Positions 7,296 to 14,510 of a stretch of DNA of 14,510 nt are shown here, piece after piece. The notes under the pieces were generated by a model. It had not been told where the DNA came from, did not search any database, and saw only the letters and a list, made by a program, of their open reading frames with translations. The position numbers were made by a program, and so were the translations under genes. Origin of the DNA: Saccoglossus kowalevskii. Lineage: Eukaryota > Hemichordata > Enteropneusta > Harrimaniidae. The DNA lies in contig NW_003128863.1 of NCBI RefSeq assembly GCF_000003605.2, forward strand, positions 621,486 to 635,995, in the 5' to 3' direction. Position 1 is the first letter of the stretch, and every line of letters begins with the position of its first letter.

Positions 7296-8705
7296 GTAAG
7301 TGTACTACAAATTCATATTCAACAAATAGTCATGCTGGGTGTACTTCACCAACCTCCCACAATGAGTTAGACGTTCTTTGTTAGGAGAAAAAAAAACGAA
7401 CTATTCTGTCCCACAAATAGCGTTGGTATGTGTAGGCAGTTTTGCCAAGATCGTTATTCTTTGCACATAATATAGTATCACTTTGTAACAATGCACACAA
7501 TACCCCCATATACCAAGTCACCATTCCATGTGCTTTTCAGGAATCCAGATGTCCTAGTGATGAACAATACAAATTACAAGAATTCGCCCTTGCTCGTGAC
7601 ATGTTTCGATCGAAAGAGGTTTCTAAAGCAGCACAGGTATATAATGTTATAATTAATTGATACAGTAATTTGCACACAGATTTGTTGATAAATGCACAGT
7701 ATATGAAATACAGACATTGGTATGTGAGTGTAATTTTGCCAAATTCGTTATTCTTTGCATATAATATAGAATCACTTTGTAACAATGCACACAATATCCA
7801 CATCTACCAAGTCACCATTCCATATGCTTTTCAGGAATCCGGGTGTCCCAGTGCTTACCAGTACAAATTACAAGAATTCGCCCTTGCTCGTGAAAAGTTT
7901 CAATCGGAAGAGGTCTCGAAACCCCTACAGGTATATAATTGTTGTAAACATTTGACATATTAATGTCGTTTTCACACAGTTGTTTCTATAAATGCACACT
8001 ATATTAAATACTGAAATCGTTGGTATGTGAGTGTTATTTTGCCCAAATCGTTAATCACACGTTAATAGCCACATCGACCAAGTCACCATTCCATATGTTT
8101 TGCAGGAGTCCAGAGATCCCAGTGCTGTTCAGTATAAAATACAAGAATTCACCCTTGCTAGTGAAAAATCCTAATCGGAATAGATCTGGACAGCACTACA
8201 GGTATATACTTGTTGTAATCATTTTATGCTTTTTTTTAAGTATATTTACTCTGTTTGAAATACTGACTTCTTATTAACCCTATGTTGATTTGAAAAAATC
8301 TCACAATCTCACATTGATCTTCAATTGTTCGTAGAGCCAATGTAGTATAACATCGTGACAGAAAATCAGATGATATGATATAATATGATATTATATGATC
8401 AATGAACTGTGAAAATATTGTTACCATGTTACCAGACTCAACACTCATCCTTTATAATATACAGCTAAGTATCAATCAAAATAATAACTCTAGATTTGCA
8501 CATGTATATTTTTTATTCACAGAAAATAGATTCATTTTGTACTCCTGCCAAAAAATGTGAACACTGCCATCAGCAGATCTGCCGAAGAATTGATATAGCT
8601 GTTTATTTATTCTGGGACTCAGAGTGTGTTTTATTGCGGAAAAGGTTAGGGTCAGGATTGAGTGATGTAGTGAATACTTTTAGGCAGTTTGTTGATAGTA
8701 TGTAA
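7293..8705 (+). CDS. spliced gene with tandem 32-residue modules, unknown family
   Basis: Proposed coding join: 7293-7295, 7541-7636, 7835-7930, 8523-8705, all phase 0, giving about 125 aa: Met, module 1 (residues 2-33), module 2 (34-65) and a 60-residue C-terminal part (66-125). Both modules share the core QYKLQEFALAR, which could form an amphipathic helix, and each has one Cys near its start (residues 5 and 37). The C-terminal part has Cys at 71, 77, 80, 85 and 100, including a CEHC pair that could bind metal or form disulfides. No membrane segment is visible. Support comes from exon periodicity, conserved phase and length across duplicates, good splice sites and downstream AATAAA signals. 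I do not recognise the family and assign no function. Including the third module copy would truncate the protein at about 87 aa. Confidence 0.55.
7541..7636 (+). CDS. module exon, copy 1
   Basis: Acceptor TGCTTTTCAG, donor CAG|GTATAT, 96 nt, 32 codons, phase 0 at both ends. It begins ESRCPSDEQYKLQEFALAR and ends KEVSKAAQ. Because the exon is symmetrical, it can be skipped or duplicated without frame loss. Versus copy 2, 23 of 32 residues agree. Confidence 0.65.
7835..7930 (+). CDS. module exon, copy 2
   Basis: Same acceptor (GCTTTTCAG), donor (CAG|GTATAT), length and phase as copy 1. It begins ESGCPSAYQYKLQEFALAR and ends EEVSKPLQ. Nine codons change the residue and four are changed only synonymously relative to copy 1. 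Codons 9-19 have one change in 33 nt, so the differences sit at the two ends. Confidence 0.65.
8106..8201 (+). pseudogene. module exon, copy 3, with two stops
   Basis: The 96-nt length, TTTTGCAG acceptor and CAG|GTATAT donor are retained. The reading starts ESRDPSAVQYKIQEFTLA but has TAA at 8172-8174 and TAG at 8181-8183, where copy 2 has CAA and GAG. The module cysteine is lost (TGT to GAT). It differs from copy 2 at about 22 of 96 nt. It is either a dead exon skipped by splicing or an alternative exon giving a shorter protein or an NMD target. Confidence 0.6.
8523..8705 (+). CDS. terminal coding exon of the modular gene
   Basis: Acceptor TTTTTTATTCACAG precedes 60 codons and TAA in phase 0, the same phase as the module exons. 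It begins KIDSFCTPAKKCEHCHQQIC and ends VNTFRQFVDSM. The central stretch IAVYLFWDSECVLL is hydrophobic but short for a membrane span. AAAAG|GTTAGG at about 8645 could be an alternative donor. Confidence 0.5.
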   Translation, partial: KIDSFCTPAKKCEHCHQQICRRIDIAVYLFWDSECVLLRKRLGSGLSDVVNTFRQFVDSM

Positions 8706-8944
8706 TAGTGTTCATCTAGCTAACAAATCATATTTCATGATAAGTTTCTTTAACTTTTTCTTCTGTCGTTACGTACAACTTGTAGAACACATAAAAAAAT
8801 GTTAAGGTGATTGCTGTCAATGATAAGTCTGGTATCAATGATTGTCACATGTTTTAAATTACATAATTTAGTTAGACCAGTATTCTATCGATTTCTTGAT
8901 TCAAGGCGGCCATCAGTGCACGAAATGTGACTTTTTAATAATGT

Positions 8945-8950
8945 AATAAA
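8945..8950 (+). terminator. AATAAA polyadenylation signal
   Basis: Canonical AATAAA 240 nt after the TAA of the modular gene, followed by T-rich and GT-containing sequence. A second AATAAA stands at 9107-9112 and may serve as an alternative site. Confidence 0.4.
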
Positions 8951-9390
8951 ATTTTGTACATAATAATAGCATCCGATATATGAATACTGAATTTAAGATG
9001 TGTACTGAATTGTTTTAGAGCTGATGTATTACAGTTTCCTATTATTATTTGTTATGTTCTAACTATGTATATATCACTAGCATAACGCTTCATAATGTGC
9101 ATATAGAATAAACAGGTAATGTTTTAAATATGATATAGTTTGTTATTTTTCTATGCCGAGTTTAGTGAAATACATTCAATCTTTTACACCATGGTTTTAG
9201 TTTTTATTTATTTCAATATTGTGGAATCACATTCTAGCCAACAAAATTTGGAATGTTTTTCTAATGAACGTTTTTTTGTTGTCATTATATTGGTTTAATT
9301 TATTCTAGTAAGTGTAAAAATGATTTATCATAGCTACGACTTGGCATGATAACCGATCAGTCGACACATGTTTACTTTACAATAAGGTGT
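8951..9390. other. 3' flank and intergenic DNA
   Basis: Apart from the AATAAA at 9107-9112 I see no gene or notable repeat. Confidence 0.4.
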
Positions 9391-9396
9391 CTGAAT

Positions 9397-9550
9397 TTCC
9401 CGCCTCGTTTGAGGTTTTTTATGTGAATGAAATCATCAACCAATGTTAATCACATTGAATAACCAATTCACCCAATGGAGTTGACGGAAATACGATTGAC
9501 AGACGACGATAAACGGTTCCTCCATATAGGCTAAAAACCCACGCCTACTT
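9397..9550 (+). promoter_or_regulatory. promoter-like motif cluster (copy B)
   Basis: TTCCCGCCT (9397-9405), TGAAATCAT (9428-9436), three CCAAT boxes (9440-9444, 9463-9467, 9472-9476), ATACGATTGACAGA (9490-9503) and CCCACGCCTACTT (about 9538-9550). The motif order matches 1365-1590. A CRE-like TTGACGTCAC follows at about 9673. This would suit a TATA-less promoter for a transcript starting near 9600-9700. Confidence 0.4.
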
Positions 9551-9707
9551 AGTATTGTAGGTTACAGTAAGAATAAATTTGGGCGAGACGAAGTTGATTT
9601 AAAAGTCAGCCATTGGAAGGGCTTCAACTCATCGTTGTCTAAACAACATTGTTTGACAGATGTCAGTGTGCTTTGACGTCACCAAACCTGATATTGTTAG
9701 TCAGGAT

Positions 9708-10168
9708 ATGGAATTGGATTTGCAGCACTGTTCTGCCGTCGATATGGTTAGTATCCATCACGCATCATGGCTTTGATTACGGTGTATTAATTTGAAAATT
9801 AGTAACACTGAGCTGATAGACGTGTTGAGTTGTCATGACATTGTGTGCTGCACCAGTCACGATTCAGAATTGAATTGAAAGAAGCTTAGATTCCAAACAT
9901 GGCCATGTCGGACAAGGCAAACGGCTCTTATAGTCGAGCAAGTTAGCTATACACCCAGTGATATGGCTGTGTGTGCCAAGAGCTACAAAACGTTGACCAC
10001 AAGCACAAGCCATATAACATCGTACCAGTACTTATATTCGACAGTTTGGTTTGTGCTGTTGTGTACGTGTTCTTGCTTACACTCCTGACGGAATACATAC
10101 TCTGCTTTTAGTATAATGGCTGTTTGCCAAACTCACTGTGTCCCCGCGGTACAATAAAGTATAAATAA
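9708..10168 (+). CDS. possible tiny two-exon gene
   Basis: A short first exon would end at ATG|GTTAGT (9746/9747), reading MELDLQHCSAVDM from the ATG at 9708. An acceptor CTCTGCTTTTAG ends at 10111, and the next exon continues in phase as YNGCLPNSLCPRGTIKYK with TAA at 10166-10168. An AATAAA at 10153-10158 overlaps the coding end. The product would be about 31 aa with three Cys. Such a short join could arise by chance; the support is the promoter-like sequence upstream, the splice signals and the poly(A) signal. No family recognised. Confidence 0.2.
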
Positions 10169-10174
10169 CAAACT

Positions 10175-10700
10175 AAACTGGTATCATCACACCATTTTAT
10201 ATTAATTTTATACTTTTCTGAAAATATATCGTGTCACTGGCATTGTTTGGGCAAAGTTTTCATTCCCTGTGTTCAGAAATTTTAACGGGTGTTAAGCATG
10301 TTTGAACTTGTCCAATCTATGGCGTGAAGGTATGTAGTTCCTGTTGTGTTCGCTGGCGGTATGCATTAGTTTACATCGTTTATCATGACGTAGTGAACTT
10401 GCGATTATTCACTTAAAGTCGTTCTAGTTTAAGTATTACTTATTATATTTTCAATTTACTTTTTTCAATTTCGATCAAAAAATTTGAACAACACCAGATG
10501 TTTCTGTTATTGTAAGGGAAAGAATCTAGAAACGAATAATACTTCTTGCCCAAATCCACACCAATTAGATCTTTGTTTACGATAAGATATACAATGAATA
10601 CCTACATTGCAATGCATGTAGCGAAAATACTTAAACTTTGAACACACAATAATGTTATAGATAATGCACAGTCACGCCATATGTAAGCCTACTCAAGTAG
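10175..10700. other. intergenic DNA, no gene seen
   Basis: An isolated donor-like GAAG|GTATGT occurs at 10329/10330 without a convincing exon. Nothing else is supported. Confidence 0.4.
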
Positions 10701-10850
10701 AGTGTCTCGAATGATTTACAATTCCCGAACTTTGTGTCATGGTCGAAAAAAAGGTATCGTCTATGACAGGAGTAAAGAAAACGCAACCAATAAACAAATT
10801 CCTTTTCCTTTTTATCGGCGAGTAAGGGCCGCACAATGCTCTATTTCCTG

Positions 10851-11213
10851 TCGACAGCCCCCCCCCGTTGATGTATTTATGAGACGTAGATGGCGCTACT
10901 CTGTTTCAATATTGACTAAGTTGTTTCATTATCGCACAGCCAATGCATGAATTGAATATCTACTCAAAATACATTGAAATGCAAATATTAGGAAGCCGTG
11001 TACTTGCCGTGTACTCGACAGCCCCTCCCCGTCTCCTTGCATTGGTCACCTGCACGTCCAGCAATAGTTTGTGTTGATGTATTTATGAGACGTAGATGGC
11101 GCTATTCTGTTTCAATATTGACTAAGCTGTTCATTATCGCATAGCCAATGCATGAATTGAATATCTACTCAAAATACATTGAAATGCAAATATTAGGAAG
11201 CCGTGTACTTGCC
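10851..11213. repeat. direct duplication, two 142-bp copies
   Basis: Copy A (10867-11008) and copy B (11073-11213) are nearly identical, from GTTGATGTATTTATGAGACG to CCGTGTACTTGCC, with only a few substitutions and a one-base indel. TCGACAGCCCC precedes both copies (10851 and 11015), so the duplicated segment is larger and about 42 bp (11031-11072) is extra in B or lost from A. The junction repeats GCCGTGTACT. The open frame crossing copy A has no coding support. Confidence 0.85.
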
Positions 11214-11506
11214 ACGGAAAGCAATTGAAAAAACGGGATATACAACGTGTTTGTAACTGCGTATCATTAGTATATACGCTTGTAAGTTCTGGAAATTATA
11301 CTTGCTTATTATGGCTGGTTTCTTATCATAGTGTGTCAACTACGGGGAAATAGGGAACTGTTTTGACCGGAGTGAAATCATCCGCCAGGCGCCATCCGAC
11401 AGTCAGAGTATCCGCCAGTCAAAAATCATATATGTTCATACAAAAATAAAAATGCTACCTTCATTTTTAATCGATGGTTCATAGGGCTGTAAAAACTGTT
11501 AAAATA
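11214..11506. other. intergenic DNA, no gene seen
   Basis: ATCCGCCAG occurs twice within about 40 bp (near 11380 and 11410). Nothing else recognised. Confidence 0.35.
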
Positions 11507-11741
11507 ATTATTTTGGGTCAAAATGATGATTTTTAGATCGAATTCATATAAAAACGCTAACATTCCTTTCGAGTTAAGGCGATCTGAACCACAGTTTGAA
11601 AACCGATACACACCAAGTAACTGGTAATAAATAATCTCCAGTATCTATATTATTTGGAAAATATTTCAGACACAATCATTATTTTAGTTGTAATTTGGGG
11701 TAAAATTGACGATTTTCAGATCAAATTCATAAAACACCCTA
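11507..11741. repeat. diverged direct repeat, about 50-bp motif
   Basis: The text around 11507-11557 (TTTTGGGTCAAAATGATGAT, TTTTAGATCGAATTCATA) is matched at 11691-11741 (TTTGGGGTAAAATTGACGAT, TTTCAGATCAAATTCATA), about 184 bp apart. Read on the minus strand both give LYEFDLKI/FYEFDLKI, but surrounding stops make coding unlikely. It is probably a decayed dispersed repeat. Confidence 0.5.
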
Positions 11742-12400
11742 AATTAGGTTATCAAAATCTAACCAGCGGTTTCCGGCCCGGTATTCGCCAAGCGCCGAGG
11801 AGCTACTATTTCATCCAAGGACTCCCAATTCCACCCAGAAACGGCATTTTTTTCTGTCCGAATACGAGTCATGACATACGAGAAATGACATAATAGGAAA
11901 AACCCATGCCTCATAACTATCGATGCCTCCGACCATCTTTTTATGATCGGTACACCATGAGCAGCCTATAACAAACTTGCGACTAGCAAAGCAGTTTTTT
12001 TTTGGATTTGGATGAGAAACAAGTTATTTATAATATAAATATCGTTTATTGTTGTCATTTGGAAGTACACATCCACCCGTTACGTCCCAAAAAACGGTAT
12101 TTTGTTCACACATATCATGCCAAAATCGCACACCGGATTCGTTAAAACACACAAGATAACCACGAACTAAAGATAACTCCTGAATAAACCATTTGATTTT
12201 CTAATTAGGTGGACTTGACTTGATTTGGCCTTCATACAATATCAGTAAGCTTTGTCCTCCATTCTTTGTCTGTCTGTTTTCATTTTTTGATTCACTAATT
12301 ATTTTCCATTTTAAATACGCAAATCTATTTGATTTTTCCAACCTTTCGGCAATAATATTTTGCCAAGAGTTTTCGCTTAGATAGAGTGGAACTAGAAGTG
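11742..12400. other. no gene confidently seen
   Basis: The open frames at 11654-11893 (+) and 12201-12419 (-) lack splice-site or family support. The latter lies beyond the stop of the minus-strand PHD-like remnant and overlaps its poly(A) signal, so it is probably 3' flanking sequence. Confidence 0.35.
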
Positions 12401-12405
12401 ACATT

Positions 12406-12411
12406 TTTATT
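12406..12411 (-). terminator. AATAAA signal for the minus-strand remnant
   Basis: TTTATT on the plus strand is AATAAA on the minus strand, about 115 nt past the final stop (12525-12527) of the PHD-like remnant, a fitting place for its polyadenylation signal. Confidence 0.35.
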
Positions 12412-12524
12412 GAAATCATTATTTCTACTATTTATTGAACAATTATCATCTGATGACACTTTGAATCACTTTAATTATTATTGCTAACTGATGTTGGATG
12501 GCTTACCACAACTCGTAGTTATTA

Positions 12525-13355
12525 TTATGCTTCATCGTCAGAGCTATTTGACTCGCTGTCCGAAATAATGTGCACTTTCTTATGACGATTAATATATGTA
12601 TGTGATATGAAACCGATATCACTATCGCTGTCGTCATTGTTGCCTATTTCACTCATATTAGAACCGTAGTTATTTTCTTTAACGCAATTCTAAAGCATTT
12701 CTGATTTATTAACAAGAGTGTTATCATTTGCGTTATTTTCAATATTATTCAATAGAACCAATAGATTTATTAACAGTGTTTTTACTTTCAAGATTATCAA
12801 TATTAGAACCTGTACAGACACTAACAGTATTTGTAAGTTCAAGGTTATCACAAATTCTTTCATTTAAACTGTTTACATTAGTATCGCGTTTGCTAATATT
12901 GTTTACACTCATTTTGCTTACACTATCTGGTCTGTTATTAAAATGGTCATCCATAACAGGGTCACAATCACTAGAACTGTTTATACTGTAGCCATTAGAC
13001 TGTTCATCTTTGTTATTGGCGTCGTCATTAAATCCCTTTTGTTTTTTATAATTTTGGTTGTCTCCGTTACATGATCTTACACCACAGATGAATGTTATTT
13101 GATTTCCTTGAACAGATCGATCAATCACAATGCATGAATAATGATACCAGTCATTGTAATTCTGACACTGAATATTGCGCTTATATCATTACCGAACACA
13201 TAACAACTAGAATCATTGTATTTGGCTCGACGATTTCTTTCGGGGTACTTATGTTGCTTGAAATTGTTGTCGCCTTCTTTTTCGTAATGCCATTTTCTCT
13301 TGCTACATTTACTTTGCCGAGAGTTCGGCCTCCTTGTATATAATATACGTGTAAT
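12525..13355 (-). pseudogene. decayed PHD-finger-like protein gene with acidic tail
   Basis: Three minus-strand frames follow one another. Frame 1 (13355 to about 13185) is basic: QSKCSKRKWHYEKE, PERNRRAKYNDSSCYVFGN. Frame 2 (about 13179-12745) carries CQNYNDWYHYSC, then ITFICGVRSC, then an Asn/Ser/Asp-rich stretch. Frame 3 (about 12748-12525) ends in SDSDIGF, HIISDSESNSSDDEA and double TAA. The C...C-x4-H-x2-C core with W-Y before His matches a PHD finger (Cys4-His-Cys3), known to bind zinc and often histone tails. The second Cys is Phe (13194-13196), the fourth is Tyr (13156-13158) and the last pair is irregular. Frameshifts lie near 13180 and 12748, and a TAG is at 12690-12692. I infer a dead copy, perhaps from a mobile element. 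Confidence 0.5.
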
Positions 13356-13365
13356 CTAATTATAA

Positions 13366-13388
13366 TACATTAATTTATAGTTAATGTA
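13366..13388. repeat. 8-bp-stem hairpin
   Basis: TACATTAA (13366-13373) and TTAATGTA (13381-13388) are perfect inverted arms around TTTATAG, just upstream (minus-strand sense) of the PHD-like remnant. It may be chance in AT-rich DNA. Confidence 0.35.
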
Positions 13389-13880
13389 AAACCTTGCAAT
13401 TAAGTATTAAGATTTGCGAGAATGTCCACGACTCATGCATACGTGTACAACATCCATACGTTTACGCTATATTTTATAAGGCAAATTGTATTAAAAAAAT
13501 AAGGACATATTGTTTTTTGGCCTTGAACGAAATTAACGCATGACTGAATGCATGTAAAACTGTGCGATACTTTACAAATATATATTTTTTATTTTGGGAA
13601 ATTTAAGTGGGGTAAAGTGCCTTGTACTTGGACTCTTTTTAGATCCTATTTTTCCATAGCGATAACATTTATTGAGCTAGGGCCTATACAAATCATATAC
13701 AAATCTTATTATGCATGGCAGGTAATTCATTTAATTCCCGTATAATTTTTATTTCAGAAACAACATAAGAACACAATCAGAGTTCATGTACCTTCAAACC
13801 GGCAGAACGAAGGTTTACTAGGAGGAGCCCCAAATATTTAAAATTATGAAAATAGGTAAAGTAAATACTATACGTTGGTG
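13389..13880. other. no gene confidently seen
   Basis: Donor-like GGCAG|GTAATT (about 13722) and acceptor TTTTTATTTCAG (about 13757) would leave a 36-nt intron, too short for most animals. The frame after the acceptor stops soon (NEGLLGGAPNI). I do not call an exon. Confidence 0.3.
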
Positions 13881-13887
13881 TTTACAG

Positions 13888-13964
13888 ATATTGGTGATGT
13901 TGATAGTGGTGGCGGTGATGGTAAAAGCGACACTCGCGATGACGGAGGAGATGACCTCTTGTAA
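13888..13964 (+). other. possible short terminal exon, Asp/Gly-rich
   Basis: After GTGTTTACAG an open frame reads as an acidic Gly-rich chain (DIGDVDSGGGDGK, DTRDDGGDDLL) to TAA at 13962-13964. The composition is distinct from flanking DNA, with GGTGAT-type triplet repetition. It may be a C-terminal exon or merely a GAT/GGT simple repeat. Confidence 0.2.
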
Positions 13965-14260
13965 AACAACAATTGTTAAGCGTCCGTAGGGGTTTTTAAC
14001 GCCATAGGGGCCTACATTACAGTATATTTCGAAGTTTTCAATAGTTTTTCGTAATTATTTTGCATGTAATGAACGTATTACACAATTTTGTAGAAAATTT
14101 ATACATATTCTACCAAAAGTGAGATAGTATACCAATTGTTTTAATATTTTTTCTTCTCAAACAGTATTGGTGCAATTATCCATTTAATTTACGCCGAATT
14201 ACGAGTTTTCAGTTACCTAGGGCGCACATACAAGATCGCCATTTTTTTTTATTTTCTCAG

Positions 14261-14344
14261 AACGCGAAACCCGCAGACCGGATTTCAGATCGGCATACGA
14301 TAAAATAGGTGTACAGAGAGGTGACATAAAGCAACACAGTACAG
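14261..14344 (+). CDS. possible internal exon, 84 nt
   Basis: A strong pyrimidine tract and TTTTCTCAG end at 14260, and a CAG|GTGAGG donor follows at 14344/14345. Between them one frame is open with 2 leading and 1 trailing nt (RETRRPDFRSAYDKIGVQR, GDIKQHST). It is symmetrical (84 nt, divisible by three) and more GC-rich than its surroundings. No matching partner exon is seen in the window; one may lie to the right. No family recognised. Confidence 0.3.
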
Positions 14345-14510
14345 GTGAGGGCAGAGCTCCAGAAGGAGTACCTACACTTTATGCAATTTTTTTTTTAAAA
14401 TTATGCTAATTTATTCATGACGTAGCAGTTTCTGTGCTCATGAATATTCATTAATTTGTGGGTCAATACATTTTAAAAGGGGCGATATATTATTTTTGGG
14501 GGAAGAGTTA
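14345..14510. other. right edge, AT-rich, nothing further
   Basis: If the 14261-14344 exon is real this is intron. ATGAATATTCAT near 14437 is a 12-bp palindrome of a length expected by chance. Confidence 0.35.

Larger units (their letters stand above)
7423..8270 (+). repeat. intragenic tandem duplication, three exon-intron units
   Basis: Each unit starts with TTGGTATG (7423, 7717, 8020), continues through intron text such as CCAAGTCACCATTCCAT and ends after a 96-nt exon and GTATATA donor. The offset is 294 bp between units 1 and 2 and 303 bp between 2 and 3. Unit 3 has lost a net 32 bp of its upstream intron, and its right end fades near 8270. Units 1 and 2 differ at 8 of 100 nt just upstream of the exon and at 17 of 96 in the exon. 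Confidence 0.85.

Noticed and set aside
7537-7963. Open frames read straight through the module exons and their introns, on both strands
   Set aside because: They cross clear GT-AG boundaries and show protein-level similarity only within the 96-nt exons; they are shadows of the spliced gene.
10702-10950. 82-codon frame entering the 142-bp repeat
   Set aside because: It crosses a C-homopolymer and the repeat boundary; copy B does not preserve a comparable protein, so coding is unlikely.
11426-11893. Two coding-like pieces (LYEFDLKI and FYEFDLKI) in the diverged repeat
   Set aside because: The similarity is explained by DNA-level repetition, and stops interrupt any longer shared frame.
12728-13343. 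Plus-strand frames of 83-87 codons over the PHD-like region
   Set aside because: They are antisense to the Asn/Ser/Asp-rich minus-strand coding remnant and are rich in Leu/Val/Phe as expected of an antisense shadow.
13722-13964. Multi-exon gene joining 13548-13722, 13758-13855 and 13888-13964
   Set aside because: It needs a 36-nt intron, and no frame stays open through the middle segment to its GTAAAG donor, so the chain is not supported.
1-14510. tRNA, rRNA, snRNA or CRISPR arrays
   Set aside because: I looked for tRNA B-box-like GGTTCGAATCC text, cloverleaf arms and regularly spaced identical repeats and found none; the tandem repeats here are few, irregular and diverged.

Overview
The window looks like AT-rich nuclear DNA of a metazoan, probably a marine invertebrate. 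It has GT-AG introns with AAG|GTAAGT and CAG|GTATAT-type donors, Kozak-like starts, AATAAA signals, CRE, CCAAT and GC-box promoter motifs, microsatellites and decayed repeats. There are no operons, Shine-Dalgarno sites or long uninterrupted genes. I cannot name the species, and most of the window is intergenic or intronic.

Layout: 1-640 holds two short degenerate tandem repeats, the first with CRE (TGACGTCA) and octamer-like sites. A promoter-like motif cluster lies at 1365-1590. From 1600 to 3780 I see no gene, but there are two perfect 16-bp palindromes (a double CACGTG E-box and a C/EBP-type site) and a hairpin. From 3784 to 5329 there are only weak coding-like remnants: two on the minus strand and one frameshifted pair on the plus strand. 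A second promoter-like cluster is at 5840-6010.

The best gene runs on the plus strand from about 6530 to 8950. It has a leader exon, a 53-nt exon that ends exactly in an ATG, two tandemly duplicated 96-nt phase-0 exons, a third copy of that exon carrying two stop codons but intact splice sites, and a 60-codon terminal exon followed by AATAAA signals. With the third copy skipped, the protein is about 125 aa: Met, two 32-residue modules and a Cys-containing C-terminal segment. I do not recognise the family. The duplicated exons differ more from each other (17 of 96 nt) than the intron just upstream (8 of 100), and the exon changes avoid a conserved central core.

Downstream, 9397-9550 repeats the motif order of the 1365-1590 cluster and precedes a possible tiny two-exon gene (9708-10168). 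A 142-bp sequence is directly duplicated at 10867-11213, and a diverged 50-bp repeat occurs at 11507-11741. On the minus strand, 13355-12525 is a decayed gene encoding a PHD-like zinc finger and an Asn/Ser/Asp-rich acidic tail, broken by frameshifts and a stop and probably derived from a mobile element. The right end holds two possible short plus-strand exons.
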